Assembly: GCA_016711435.1 (NCBI GenBank)
Contig: JADJSY010000025.1
Location: 1 to 64,000, forward strand
Origin: Lewinellaceae bacterium
Lineage (GTDB): Bacteria; Bacteroidota; Bacteroidia; Chitinophagales; Saprospiraceae
Direction of reading: 5' to 3'
Length of the DNA stretch: 64,000 nucleotides
The notes beneath the pieces were generated by a model. It saw nothing but the letters and a program-made list of their open reading frames with translations, ran no database searches and was not told the DNA's origin. This document shows positions 52,331 to 61,972 of this stretch, piece by piece. The stretch's first letter is position 1. Each line of letters begins with the position of its first letter. The position numbers and the translations under genes are program-made.

Positions 52331-53838
52331 TACCCCGAATTCTGTTGCATCCTGCCGCTCGTCAGGTCAATTTCGGTCTGCGGCACAGGCAATAACTCGT
52401 TTTTCCCCGCCACAAAATTGGTTTTTCCAACAGCCTGCATCACCGATGCAGCCCTTCCCCAGCGCAGCAGATCGAACCAGCGGTGTTGTTCCATCGCCAA
52501 TTCCACCCGGCGTTCGCGGTAGATGCGTTCGCGGAGCAGCGCCTGATCCGTGATCGTCAGGTTGGGAAGCAACCCCGGTAACGGAACAGGGCTGGAGTCG
52601 CGCGCGCGTTTGCGCACCTGATTGAGGTAAACAAGCGCTTCCGCCTGTTTATTATTTTCATTCAGTACTTCCGCTGCCAGCAGCAAAATATCGGCGTAAC
52701 GCAAAATACGGATGTTGCCCGGACCATTATCCTGCAAACCGGAATGAGAGGGCACCCAGGCTTTTTTGTTGTAACGGGCATAAAGAATACTCGGATTGTC
52801 CTGTACCACTGTGCCGTCGGGCAATTGGTCGCCTTCATTGATGATGGTTGCTTTGCGGCGCGGATCTAGTGTGTTTTCATAGGAGGCCACTAAATTATCG
52901 GATGGACGGTTGAAACCCCAACCCAGGTTGGGAACGCCGCGCACACCCTGTACCATATTATAAGGTGAAGCGCCCGGACCCGCTACTGCTGCCGGATAAG
53001 CTGCGGCCTGTATTTCAAACAACGACTCGGAACCATTTTCAAAAGCCTGCGTAAAAATATCGGCGTACTTCGGAACCAGGCTGTATTGATTGGACTGAAT
53101 GATTTCCAGGCAATATCGCTCGGCAGCGGCAAAGTCTTTTTTCAGCATGTACAACTTGACCAGCAAACCTTTCGCGGCGCCTTTGGTGGCACGACCCAGG
53201 TCTTTGGCAGCATACTGGTTTTTCTCCGGCAAGGCTGCAATGGCAGCCTGTAAATCTGCTTCAATCTGCGCATATACCGCTTCTACCGGCTGGCGCTCCT
53301 GCGCATAGTATTCGTTTTCTTCCAGCGGTTCGGTAATCACCGGCAAAGCGCCATACCATTGGGTCAGCAGCAAATAACTGTGTGCGCGCAGGAAGCGGCA
53401 TTCGCCCACCAGGCGGTCGCGCAAGGCAGCATCCATGTCGACATTTGGTATGTTCTGAATGGCCAGGTTGGCACGGGCAATAGCGCGGTAATGGCCGCGC
53501 CAGTTCGCACTAAAATGGGCATTTGTCGGTCCCGCCACAAAATCATCGATCTCCTGCAAAGCAGGCTGGTCATTCGGGACAGAACCTTTGTCGGCATCGT
53601 CGCTGATAATATCCGTAGTGCCGATGAGGGCCAGGGCCGCACAATCGAAAGAGCGGTATTGGTTGTAGACCGCATTGGTGGCCTGTACTGCCTGTTCGGC
53701 ATCCTTAAAAAAAGTGTCGAACGTGAGCTGACCAAGCGGCTTGCGGTCGAGGAATTCCTTTTGGCAACTATGCGCAAACAAGCCGATGAACAGCACCGGC
53801 AGGAATATTTTTTTATGTATCAAAAAATTCGTTTTCAT
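52327..53838 (-). CDS. susD: SusD/RagB family nutrient-binding outer membrane lipoprotein
   Basis: 503 residues. A lipoprotein signal ends at Cys25 (FAHSC), followed by QKEFLDRKPLGQLTFDTFFK, typical of mature SusD. TPR-like helices and the SusD C-terminal region (RERIYRERRVELAMEQHRWF DLLRWG) follow. It binds a glycan at the surface and works as the lid of the SusC channel. It lies downstream of susC on the same strand, within the glycan locus. Confidence 0.95.
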   Translation of the reverse strand: MKTNFLIHKKIFLPVLFIGLFAHSCQKEFLDRKPLGQLTFDTFFKDAEQAVQATNAVYNQYRSFDCAALALIGTTDIISDDADKGSVPNDQPALQEIDDFVAGPTNAHFSANWRGHYRAIARANLAIQNIPNVDMDAALRDRLVGECRFLRAHSYLLLTQWYGALPVITEPLEENEYYAQERQPVEAVYAQIEADLQAAIAALPEKNQYAAKDLGRATKGAAKGLLVKLYMLKKDFAAAERYCLEIIQSNQYSLVPKYADIFTQAFENGSESLFEIQAAAYPAAVAGPGASPYNMVQGVRGVPNLGWGFNRPSDNLVASYENTLDPRRKATIINEGDQLPDGTVVQDNPSILYARYNKKAWVPSHSGLQDNGPGNIRILRYADILLLAAEVLNENNKQAEALVYLNQVRKRARDSSPVPLPGLLPNLTITDQALLRERIYRERRVELAMEQHRWFDLLRWGRAASVMQAVGKTNFVAGKNELLPVPQTEIDLTSGRMQQNSGY

Positions 53839-53898
53839 GTGAAAATGAATGTTTTTTAGAATGAATTAATCTTGTTGAAAACCAGTGATGATCTTATA

Positions 53899-54023
53899 AT
53901 GTTGATGAGGGTTGATAAAAAGGTTGATAAATGTTGATAATAGTCACACAAAAGTGCAGAATTTGCTTTTCAGAGCGGCTATTATCAACCCTTATAAACC
54001 CTCATAAACCTTCATCAACCTTT
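53899..54023. repeat. GGTTGATAA mirrored-word hairpin between susC and susD
   Basis: The left arm has GTTGATGAGGGTTGATAAAA, AGGTTGATAAATGTTGATAA. The centre pairs TAATAGTC with the AGCGGCTATTA motif. The right arm has TATCAACC, TATAAACC, CATAAACC and CATCAACC. Words match those at 8660-8817. It lies inside the PUL operon, so it may act as an attenuator between susC and susD. Confidence 0.88.
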
Positions 54024-57000
54024 TCAAAAACTTACGTCCAAACCGAACAAGATGGTTTTTGCAATCGGATACGATCCGTTATCAATACCGACCGTGTAAA
54101 CATTACCACCGGGAAACTCCGGAGAATAACCGCTGTATTTCTGACGCGTCCAGAGGTTGGTGCCGCTCACATAGAAACGGGCGCGGCTTACTCCAATATT
54201 GGAAGTCAGATTCGTTGGCAGGCTGTAACCCAGCACCAGCGTACGCAGGCGCAGGAACGATCCGTCTTTGATCCAGTAATCAGACATCCGGTAGTTGTGT
54301 CCACCGTCCGTAATGCGGGGATTTGTGTTGCTGGTGCCTTCGCCAGTCCAGCGGCCATCAAAAAAGAATTTTTCCCAGTTGTAAGTACCGAAACGGGCCA
54401 AAGCCTTGGCATTCAGCACTTTATTGCCTTGTACGCCAAAAACGTCGGCAGCAAAATCGAACCCGAAAGCTTCCAGTCCAAGAGACAATCCGTAATTCAG
54501 TTTTGGAATAGAACTTCCCAGGAATGTGCGGTCGTCGGCATTGACCTGGCCGTCGGGCAGGCCCGTCAGATTTCCCGAGGCATCGCGGCCATTGAGGTCG
54601 GCATACTGGAAATCGCCCACTTGTTCGCCGCCCAGTTTGGGCAGGCTCGACAATTCTTCCGCATTCTGAAATACGCCGGCCACCTGGTAACCGTAAAAAC
54701 TGCCAATTTCCTGTCCGACCACCGTACGGGTAGCAAAATCGCCCTGTGCCGTGCCGCCGTCAAATATTTCCTCACGCCCCTGGCTGAGATTTTGTACCCG
54801 GTTGGCGACCGTGGAAAGTATACCGTTCACATTGTACTTGAATTTACCTACCGATTCGCGCCAGCCCAGTGAAAAGTCCCAGCCGCGATTGCGCACTTCG
54901 GCGGAGTTGACCACCGGGTTGCCATCGGAACCGACATAATCAGGAATGGGCAATTCAGCCAGAATATCGGAAGTATTGCGGTTGTACCAGTCAATTTCAG
55001 CGGTCAGGCGGCCATTCAATGCGCCGATTTCTATGCCGACATCTGTTTGACTGGCGCTTTCCCAGCGAACGTTGGGGTTGGACAAACGGATGAGGGTTGC
55101 GCCCTGGTTCAGTGCTTCGTCGGGGCCGAAAATACCGTATAACCCCCCTTGTACAGCGCCCAAAGAGGCGTACAACTGCGTTTTATCATTGCCTACCACA
55201 CCCCAGGATGCCCGCAGTTTAAGCCTGTCGAACAATTTCTGGTCGTTCATAAATGGCTCTTGCGCGATGTTCCAGCCCAATGCAAAAGAGGGGAAATAAC
55301 CCCAGCGGTTTTCAGGTGAAAAACGGGAAGAGCCGTCCACGCGCAGCGACGCCGTCAGCAGGTAACGGTCGAACAACGTGTAGTTCGTTCGGAAAAGATA
55401 ACTCACCATCGCCCATTGGCTGGCGCCGCCGAAGTTCATTTGTGTGGTGTCGTTGCCATAACTCAGGTACAACAATTCGTCCTGACCGGAGCCAAATTCG
55501 GCGCGGCTGCCGCCAAAGGATTCATCGCCAAACTCCTGCGACGTGTAGCCGGCGAGCACATTGACGCGGTGATTGTCCCAGACCTGGTTGTAGGTGAGCG
55601 TGTTTTCCCATAGCCAGGTGCGGCTTTCAAACGAACCGATACTCAGGCGATCATCGGCGTTGCGCTGCGACACCGAGACTTCAAATTCCGGCTCATAGCT
55701 TTTATTGCGCACATAAGCCTGATCGAGACCGAAATTGCTGCGGAAGCTGAAGTGTTTAAATATGGTAAAATCGGCATAAACCGTTCCCACAAGCCTGTTT
55801 CCTTTCGTGTAGTTGTTGCTTTTGTAAAATAAATCAGCCGCCGGATTGCCAATAGCGGTACCAAAAAAAGTCGGGTCGGAAAAATTGCCCAACGAATCGC
55901 GTTCTCCAAAGATCGGCGGCATCCGAAGTGCCGAAGCGATAACGCCGGGCGGATTCTGCGACTTGGTATTGCTAAAAGCCAGGTTATTGCCTAATTTGAC
56001 ATAAGGGTTCAACTGATATTCATTGTTGACGCGCAGGGTGATGCGTTCAAAACGCGACGACTCCAGGATACCGGACTGATCGAAGTAATTGGCAGAGACA
56101 TTGTACAACATCTTGTCCGTGCCTCCGCTGGCGCCAATTTGAATATTGGCAATGGGCGCATCGCGGAAAATCACATCCTGCCAGTCAGTGCCCGCGCCCA
56201 GACTTGCCGGATTGGCAAACACGTCGGGCAGCGGCAATTCATTATACAGTTGCGCGTATTTAGCAGCATTGGCCATCGGGATTTTTTTGGTTAATGCCTG
56301 TGACCCGTAATAACTGCTGACCTGGATAACGGCTTTTTCGCCCGCTTTACCGCGCTTGGTGGTAATGATGATGACGCCGTTGGCGCCCCGGTTGCCGTAA
56401 ATGGCCGTAGCGGAAGCGTCTTTCAGCACTTCGATGGATTCCACATCCTGCGGGTTGACAAAAGAAGCATCGTCGAGCAACATCCCGTCTACGACATACA
56501 GCGGGTTGGCATTGTTGAGCGTACCCGTTCCCCGGATGCGGATGACCGCGCCTGCACCGGGTTGGCCGCTGGCGGGAGTGACATACACACCGGCGATTTT
56601 ACCCTGCAACGCCTGCTCGATGGAAGCCGTCGGCACCTTCTCGATTTCTTTGGCTTTGATGGTTCCAACCGATCCGGTCAGATCACTTTTACGCTGGGTG
56701 CCGTAGCCGACCACCACTACCTGTTCGAGCATGGTAGCATCCTGGCCGAGGGTAACATCTACCTGAGATCGGCCCGTGACGGGGATTTCCACGGTCGTGT
56801 AACCGGTGTAAACAAAAGTCAGCGTGGCCTCCGCAGTGCTGGTCGTGACGACATAGTTTCCGTCATAATCCGTAACAGCACCTGCGGTACCTCCTTTTTC
56901 ACGTACGGTAACACCAATCAGCGGAGAGCCGTCAGTGCTATCTGTCACCCGCCCGGTAATGCGGACTTGTGCGGTGGCCAACTGGGCCAGCAGCAACGCC

Positions 57001-57044
57001 GGAAAAAGCAGCCATAGTCGTTTGTGTAGAAACATTTTTTTCAT
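54024..57044 (-). CDS. susC: SusC/RagA family TonB-dependent outer membrane transporter
   Basis: 1006 residues. A signal peptide (MKKMFLHKRLWLLFPALLLA QLATA) precedes a carboxypeptidase-regulatory-like domain (about 26-105, VRITGRVTDSTDGSPLIGVT), a plug with GTQRKSDLTGSVGTIKAKEI and VVVGYGTQRK TonB-box-like start, and a large beta-barrel. The end (GVDVSF) closes the barrel. It imports oligosaccharides across the outer membrane, powered by TonB. Adjacent GH3 and GH144 genes indicate a beta-glucan substrate. Confidence 0.96.
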   Translation of the reverse strand: MKKMFLHKRLWLLFPALLLAQLATAQVRITGRVTDSTDGSPLIGVTVREKGGTAGAVTDYDGNYVVTTSTAEATLTFVYTGYTTVEIPVTGRSQVDVTLGQDATMLEQVVVVGYGTQRKSDLTGSVGTIKAKEIEKVPTASIEQALQGKIAGVYVTPASGQPGAGAVIRIRGTGTLNNANPLYVVDGMLLDDASFVNPQDVESIEVLKDASATAIYGNRGANGVIIITTKRGKAGEKAVIQVSSYYGSQALTKKIPMANAAKYAQLYNELPLPDVFANPASLGAGTDWQDVIFRDAPIANIQIGASGGTDKMLYNVSANYFDQSGILESSRFERITLRVNNEYQLNPYVKLGNNLAFSNTKSQNPPGVIASALRMPPIFGERDSLGNFSDPTFFGTAIGNPAADLFYKSNNYTKGNRLVGTVYADFTIFKHFSFRSNFGLDQAYVRNKSYEPEFEVSVSQRNADDRLSIGSFESRTWLWENTLTYNQVWDNHRVNVLAGYTSQEFGDESFGGSRAEFGSGQDELLYLSYGNDTTQMNFGGASQWAMVSYLFRTNYTLFDRYLLTASLRVDGSSRFSPENRWGYFPSFALGWNIAQEPFMNDQKLFDRLKLRASWGVVGNDKTQLYASLGAVQGGLYGIFGPDEALNQGATLIRLSNPNVRWESASQTDVGIEIGALNGRLTAEIDWYNRNTSDILAELPIPDYVGSDGNPVVNSAEVRNRGWDFSLGWRESVGKFKYNVNGILSTVANRVQNLSQGREEIFDGGTAQGDFATRTVVGQEIGSFYGYQVAGVFQNAEELSSLPKLGGEQVGDFQYADLNGRDASGNLTGLPDGQVNADDRTFLGSSIPKLNYGLSLGLEAFGFDFAADVFGVQGNKVLNAKALARFGTYNWEKFFFDGRWTGEGTSNTNPRITDGGHNYRMSDYWIKDGSFLRLRTLVLGYSLPTNLTSNIGVSRARFYVSGTNLWTRQKYSGYSPEFPGGNVYTVGIDNGSYPIAKTILFGLDVSF

Positions 57045-57096
57045 AATACCTTGATTTTGAATGGTTTTGTATTGTCAGGATTAGTTTATCGCCAAA

Positions 57097-57178
57097 ATTA
57101 TTGAGATATTAAGATATTGGGATATTTCATTGACAGTCAATAAATTGAGTGATAATATCCCAATATCAATTAATAGCG
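57097..57178 (+). repeat. AT-rich word element, sister of 30663-30766
   Basis: It contains TATTGAGATATTAAGATATT, GGGATATTTCATTGACAGTC and AATAAATTGAGT, and aligns with the reverse complement of 30663-30766. It lies in the gap between the GH3 and susC genes. Confidence 0.75.
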
Positions 57179-57187
57179 TACTTAACC

Positions 57188-59428
57188 TTATTTTTCCAAA
57201 CGCACCCGCACCGTTTTCACGTCCTGCGAATTCCCGCCGATCATAATATCGTACTCGCCCGGCTCCGTACCAAACGTCATATTGCGGCGATAAAAACGAA
57301 AGGCCTCTTCATTCAGGGTAAAAGTGAGGTTTTTTGTTTCCCCCGGCTGGAGCATCACTTTCTGAAAACCTTTCAATTCTTTCACAGGGCGCGTAACGGA
57401 ACCTACGAGGTCGCGGACATATAGTTGCACCACTTCTTCTCCGGCAACTTTACCGGTGTTCGTCACGTCTACGCTCACTTTTACAGGATATTTGGGATTC
57501 GCAAGTGTGCCCGATTTTTCATCTCCAGGCAAATAGGATGGCTTCGCAACAGGCGTGCCGTACGAAAACGTGGTGTAACTCAGTCCGAAACCGAAGGGAT
57601 ACAGCGGCGCATTCGCTTCGTCGATGTACTTGCTCGTCCATTTGGAATTTGGATCAAATGGACGGCCCGTACTTTTTTCATTGTAATAAATGGGCACCTG
57701 GCCGACACTGCGCGGGAATGTCATGGGCAATTTGCCTGCCGGGTTGTAATCGCCCAGCAATACATCGGCAATAGCGTTGCCCGCTTCGGTGCCGAGCCAC
57801 CAGGTTTCGAGTATCGCGGTGGCATTGGCTGCAATATTCGGAATAGCCAGCGGGCGGCCGTTCATCAGCACGACTACAACTGGTTTGCCGGTTTTGCAGA
57901 GTTCGAGTATCAGTTCTTCCTGAACGCCGGGTAATGTGATGTCGGTGCGGGAGGCCGCTTCCCCACTCATCATGGCCTTTTCGCCTACGGCAACGACGAC
58001 GACATCGGCGCTGCGGGCAGCCGCAATGGCCGCTTCGAAGCCGGATTTATCGGAACCTTCAAACTCACAACCTTTTGCCTGAATGATGTTTAATCCTTTC
58101 AGACCTGCTGCAAGACTCACACAGTCATTGGCGTTGCCGGCGCCGTTCCAGTTGCCGATCAGTTCGCTCTGATTGTCAACCAAAGGGCCGATGAGCGCAA
58201 TGCGCTGGTTGCGTTGCAGCGGCAAAACGTTTTTGTCATTTTTTAATAAAACGATCGACTTGCGGGATACTTCGCGGGCGGCCTGGCGGTTGGCAGGACT
58301 GAGGAGCGTGGCTTTTTCGCGGTTTTCATCACAGAATTTATACGGATCGTCAAAAAGCCCCAGTTCAAATTTCAGGCGCAGGATGCGGCGCACCGCTTCG
58401 TCGATTTGTTGCCGCATTACCTTTCCTTCTTTGACTGATTGTTTCGTAAAACGCTGAAAAACAGCGCCTTGCATATCCATGTCCACGCCGGCATTCAAAG
58501 CCAGTTCGCCTGCTTCTTTTTCGTTGGCGACTACGCCGTGCAGCACCATTTCATTGATGGTGGTGTAATCGGTCACAACAAAACCTTTAAAACCCCATTC
58601 GTTGCGGAGAATATTGGTGAGCAGGTATTTATTGCCAGAGACTGGTACGCCGTCATAATCATTGAAGGATGTCATCACGGTGGCCGCTCCCGCCTCAATG
58701 GCTGCTTTGTAGGGAGGCAGGTAGTATTCGCGGAAAAAGCGTTCGCTCATATCCACGGTGTTGTAGTCACGGCCGGCAGTAGCGGCGCCATAAGCGGCGT
58801 AGTGTTTCACGCAGGCCAGCATGGCATCGGTACTGCCGATTTTTTTGCCCTGAATACCGCGCACCCGCGCTTCGGCAATGCGGCATCCGAGCCAGGTATC
58901 TTCCCCGGCGCCTTCCATCACGCGGCCCCAGCGCGGGTCGCGGCCGATGTCTACCATGGGTGCAAAAGTCCAATTCAGGCCGGCAGCAGAAGCTTCCAAA
59001 GCGGCGACGCGCGCTGACAATTCGATGGCTTCGAGGTCCCAACTGGCGGCTTCGCCCAGCGGAATCGGGAAAATGGTTTTGTACCCGTGGATCACGTCGT
59101 AACCGAACAGCAGCGGGATTTTTAGCCGTGTCTCCTCTACTGCGACTTTTTGTAGATCGCGCACAAATCCGACGGTGTGGCTGTTGAACAGGTTGCCGCA
59201 GGCGCCGCTGCGAATGTCGTTTTTGTAACCCTCCCGGATGGTCGGTCCCGTACTGCCCCAATCGGTGGTGTAGAGCGTCAACTGCCCGATTTTCTCGTCA
59301 AGGGTCATTTTGGCCAGCAGGGCATTTACTTTGGTTTCTATACCGGGCGACGGCTTGTACAATTGTGCGCTCACCGTTCCGGCAAAAATCGCCTGGGCAA
59401 TCAAGAATAGGTATTTTAATTTTTTCAT
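57188..59428 (-). CDS. Glycoside hydrolase family 3 beta-glucosidase (BglX-type)
   Basis: 746 residues. A signal peptide (residues 1-20) precedes a GH3 N-terminal (beta/alpha)8 domain (about 40-365), with the nucleophile Asp287 in GFVVTDYTTI and KHYAAYG (208-214). The GH3 C-terminal domain (about 390-600) includes acid/base Glu candidates, then an Fn3-like domain (660-740, AGEEVVQLYVRDLVGSVTRP). In beta-1,2-glucan loci GH3 members remove glucose from sophoro-oligosaccharides. Located between the GH144 and susC genes, it fits that job, but laminarin or cellodextrin use cannot be excluded from sequence. Confidence 0.94.
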   Translation of the reverse strand: MKKLKYLFLIAQAIFAGTVSAQLYKPSPGIETKVNALLAKMTLDEKIGQLTLYTTDWGSTGPTIREGYKNDIRSGACGNLFNSHTVGFVRDLQKVAVEETRLKIPLLFGYDVIHGYKTIFPIPLGEAASWDLEAIELSARVAALEASAAGLNWTFAPMVDIGRDPRWGRVMEGAGEDTWLGCRIAEARVRGIQGKKIGSTDAMLACVKHYAAYGAATAGRDYNTVDMSERFFREYYLPPYKAAIEAGAATVMTSFNDYDGVPVSGNKYLLTNILRNEWGFKGFVVTDYTTINEMVLHGVVANEKEAGELALNAGVDMDMQGAVFQRFTKQSVKEGKVMRQQIDEAVRRILRLKFELGLFDDPYKFCDENREKATLLSPANRQAAREVSRKSIVLLKNDKNVLPLQRNQRIALIGPLVDNQSELIGNWNGAGNANDCVSLAAGLKGLNIIQAKGCEFEGSDKSGFEAAIAAARSADVVVVAVGEKAMMSGEAASRTDITLPGVQEELILELCKTGKPVVVVLMNGRPLAIPNIAANATAILETWWLGTEAGNAIADVLLGDYNPAGKLPMTFPRSVGQVPIYYNEKSTGRPFDPNSKWTSKYIDEANAPLYPFGFGLSYTTFSYGTPVAKPSYLPGDEKSGTLANPKYPVKVSVDVTNTGKVAGEEVVQLYVRDLVGSVTRPVKELKGFQKVMLQPGETKNLTFTLNEEAFRFYRRNMTFGTEPGEYDIMIGGNSQDVKTVRVRLEK

Positions 59429-59469
59429 GGTCGAAAGATGAGTAGGTGGATTGGTGGTTTTTGGGGGCG

Positions 59470-59598
59470 GTTGAAAGTTTATGGTTTATGAGTTTATGGT
59501 TTATGGTTTATGAGTTTATAACAGCCACTCTAAAACGGAATGTCTCCTCAATCGAGTCGTTATTATAAACCCATAAACCATAAACCTATCAACCCCTC
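59470..59598. repeat. GTTTATGG mirrored-word hairpin
   Basis: The left arm repeats GTTTATGGTTTATGA twice plus GTTTATAA. The centre AACAGCCACTCT / CGAGTCGTTATT resembles the GCCGCTC core. The right arm has TATAAACCC, ATAAACCATAAACC and TATCAACCCC. It fills the gap between the GH144 and GH3 genes. Confidence 0.88.
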
Positions 59599-61794
59599 TC
59601 ATTTCCGCTGCGCAAACAGCCATTCCAACACAGCCGGGTTGTAATACGTGACGTCCCAAATATTGTGGCTCAGGGTAGAGTATTCGGTGTATTTCACTTC
59701 TCCGCCTGCTTTTTGCAGGGCTTCTACTATTTGCCAGTCATATTTGGGGTAAACCGCTTCATCGAGCCTGCCGTGGAAAGCCCAGATGGGTATATTTTTG
59801 ATGCGCCCGGCAAAAGCGGGGTCGGCGCCGCCGCAAATCGGCAGACCTGCGGCGAACAGATCGGGACGGCGCATCATCAGATCAAATGTTCCGAAACCGC
59901 CCATACTCAGGCCGGTGATGTATATCCGTGTGGGATCGATGTCGGGGTTTTCACGCAGCATTTTTTCGATGAGTTCGATCACTAATTTGCCGGAGCGGCT
60001 GTAGGTCGAGTCGTTAAAAACCACCTGCTGCCAATCGCGGGTCACGCCTCCCCATACTTCGCCGGGCGGGCACTGTGGTACCAGCAGGTAGCAGGGATGT
60101 TTGGCGCGCATGTCTTTTTCACAAAAAGCATGGACGCCGTTTTTCATTTGTTCATTGTTGCGGGCGCCGCGCTCACCGGAGCCGTGCAGAAAAATGACCA
60201 AGGGATATTTTGCTGTCTTTGCAGCAGAGGCGGTTGGAACAGGCTCCATCAACTGATAGTGCAATTTTTCACCTTTCGCATCCTGGTAGGTCAGTCTTTT
60301 AAAAAAACTGTTGGCGTCTACGGGCACATCCGGGTTTGCCTTTGCCCGCTCTGCGCTTGCGAATGAGATACCTTTCGTTACGTTTTGCACTGCTGCGTTT
60401 GCTAACCAGCCGCCCTCAAATCCGGCCCGTTTTAAACCCTGCACGATGTAAGGGTTTTTTTTCATCAGATTCCAGAGAAAGCCGGAGCGGTAATTTTCAA
60501 TCATCAGTACGATCGGCCCCTGGTCGATGCCGAGGTAGTCGCGATCCACCCAGAACGGATAGGCTTTCTGTGCATTCGGCGAGCGGGCCACATCCGTAAA
60601 CGTTTCATTGTAGCCATCGAAGAACCCATATTTGCCAATCGGCCAGCGGTTCCAAAAAGTTTCCGCCAGCGGCAGCACGTATTCGGGCGCGAAGGGCATG
60701 GACGCCAGGGCCGCCGTCGGGGCGATCGTGCCGTCGTCTTCCAGGTAATCGATGGCAGCGCCGCGTGCGCCGTAACCCGGCGCAAAAATGCGTTTGCCGT
60801 TGTGTTCCATTTCGGCATCCGGGCCGTCGCCGGCAGTAAGACCCCACACATTTTCACTGTAGCCTTTGAATTTCAAGGGGTTATCAATGCAGTGCTGTCG
60901 ATTGGCGAGGGTAGCGCGGCGGCTGTTTTCAAAATAATCGATCCCCATTTTTTTCATGTAAGGATCCTGGATACCTTTAAAATCGATCCAGCAATGGCTG
61001 TACTGATGGCCGAACAGCGGGCCGAAATTGACCATGTCCTGGCCTTTAAATTCAGCGCGGAAATAGGGTTTGCACCAGGCTTCCCAGCTGTCGGCGGGGA
61101 GCGGGTGTGTGGGCGAACCGAGGCCCATAATCACGAGGATCATGGCCTCGTTGTAGCCGCGCCAGTCGGAAGCCAGAAAACCTTTTTCAGGAAACCAGCC
61201 CATGCTCATGCGGTGGTGTTCGTTGAGGTACCAGTCGAATTCAACGCGGCGGAATAAAAAATCGGCCGTTTCGCGGATGTCTTTTTCGGTAGGGTCGTTG
61301 CGGTCGAAATAACTCATGCAGGACAAGACGCCGGCCATGAGCAGTCCTGTGTCGATACTCGATAGTTCGACTTGTTTATACCGCAGCGCATTTTGTGTAT
61401 TCAGGAAATGGTAAAACCAGCCGCGGTAACCGGCGGTACCGGCAGGCTCGGGGCCCTGTGGCAGGTTTTTTAAAAAACGGAGGGTTTGAAGCACGCGTTC
61501 AGCGGCCTGCAAACGTGTCACCCAGCCGCGTTCTGCGCCGATTAAATAAGCGGACAAACCGAAACCGGTGGCTGCAATACTCGAAAAATCGTCTTTGGGA
61601 TAACGGTCAGGTACCTGGAAAGTGGTTGGGTGCGCCAGTTCCCAGAAAAATAAAAAATTACGGCGTTGCAATTCATCGAGGGAGAAAGGCCCGTGCAACT
61701 GGTCATTCGGCAAAATCGTCGGCGTCTTTTGCTGGGATTGCGCTCCGAAAGAAAGGAGCATTAATAACCATATCAAAGATAGATAGCGCAACAT
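59599..61794 (-). CDS. GH144-type endo-beta-1,2-glucanase fused to a C-terminal esterase
   Basis: From the ATG at 61794 (MLRYLSLIWLLMLLSFGAQS) it encodes 731 residues. The first 450 match the Glycoamylase/GH144 alpha/alpha toroid: LQRRNFLFFWELAHPTTFQV, SSIDTGLLMAGVLSC, DWRGYNEAMILVIMGLGSPT, ENVWGLTAGDGP and DRDYLGIDQGPIVLMIENYR. A linker then leads to an alpha/beta-hydrolase (about 505-731) with VIFLHGSGERGARNN (oxyanion), GLSMGGFGTF (Ser630) and PIWAFHGRLDEAVYPKY (Asp), ending with the His in TLSHNIWDV. The esterase part resembles dienelactone/PHB-depolymerase-like carbohydrate esterases. The fusion suggests deacylation of a decorated beta-1,2-glucan while it is cut. Confidence 0.85.
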   Translation of the reverse strand: MLRYLSLIWLLMLLSFGAQSQQKTPTILPNDQLHGPFSLDELQRRNFLFFWELAHPTTFQVPDRYPKDDFSSIAATGFGLSAYLIGAERGWVTRLQAAERVLQTLRFLKNLPQGPEPAGTAGYRGWFYHFLNTQNALRYKQVELSSIDTGLLMAGVLSCMSYFDRNDPTEKDIRETADFLFRRVEFDWYLNEHHRMSMGWFPEKGFLASDWRGYNEAMILVIMGLGSPTHPLPADSWEAWCKPYFRAEFKGQDMVNFGPLFGHQYSHCWIDFKGIQDPYMKKMGIDYFENSRRATLANRQHCIDNPLKFKGYSENVWGLTAGDGPDAEMEHNGKRIFAPGYGARGAAIDYLEDDGTIAPTAALASMPFAPEYVLPLAETFWNRWPIGKYGFFDGYNETFTDVARSPNAQKAYPFWVDRDYLGIDQGPIVLMIENYRSGFLWNLMKKNPYIVQGLKRAGFEGGWLANAAVQNVTKGISFASAERAKANPDVPVDANSFFKRLTYQDAKGEKLHYQLMEPVPTASAAKTAKYPLVIFLHGSGERGARNNEQMKNGVHAFCEKDMRAKHPCYLLVPQCPPGEVWGGVTRDWQQVVFNDSTYSRSGKLVIELIEKMLRENPDIDPTRIYITGLSMGGFGTFDLMMRRPDLFAAGLPICGGADPAFAGRIKNIPIWAFHGRLDEAVYPKYDWQIVEALQKAGGEVKYTEYSTLSHNIWDVTYYNPAVLEWLFAQRK

Positions 61795-61816
61795 CTGGGA
61801 AGGATAAGGGATGATA

Positions 61817-61850
61817 AAATCAAGTAAAAGGGCAAAGAGCAAAAGACAAT
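61817..61850. repeat. AAAGGGCAAAGAGCAAAAG single-arm word repeat
   Basis: AAGTAAAAGGGCAAAGAGCA then AAAGACAAT, the same words as in the 52223-52330 hairpin. It sits in the GH144 leader. Confidence 0.55.
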
Positions 61851-61972
61851 ATGGAATGTCGGCTCATGTTGACCACTTACCTGTTTGTTTTCAGTAGCGC
61901 GGCGCGTTTGGAGTAAACGGTTGTTGAGGAGTGAAGGATAAGCATTCCATTGAATGCTCAGGCGCCCGATTC

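Noticed and set aside
7640..54023. CRISPR array suggested by the many short repeated words
   Set aside because: Words are 8-12 bases with no fixed-length unique spacers, arms are mirrored rather than direct, and no cas gene is in the window.
53931..54872. A 313-residue open frame antisense to the susC 3' end
   Set aside because: It covers a hairpin and the reverse of SusC; no motif or family pattern is visible.
61795..61842. In-frame upstream start for the GH144 protein
   Set aside because: The ATG at 61794 begins directly with a good signal peptide, so the 16 extra residues are unlikely.
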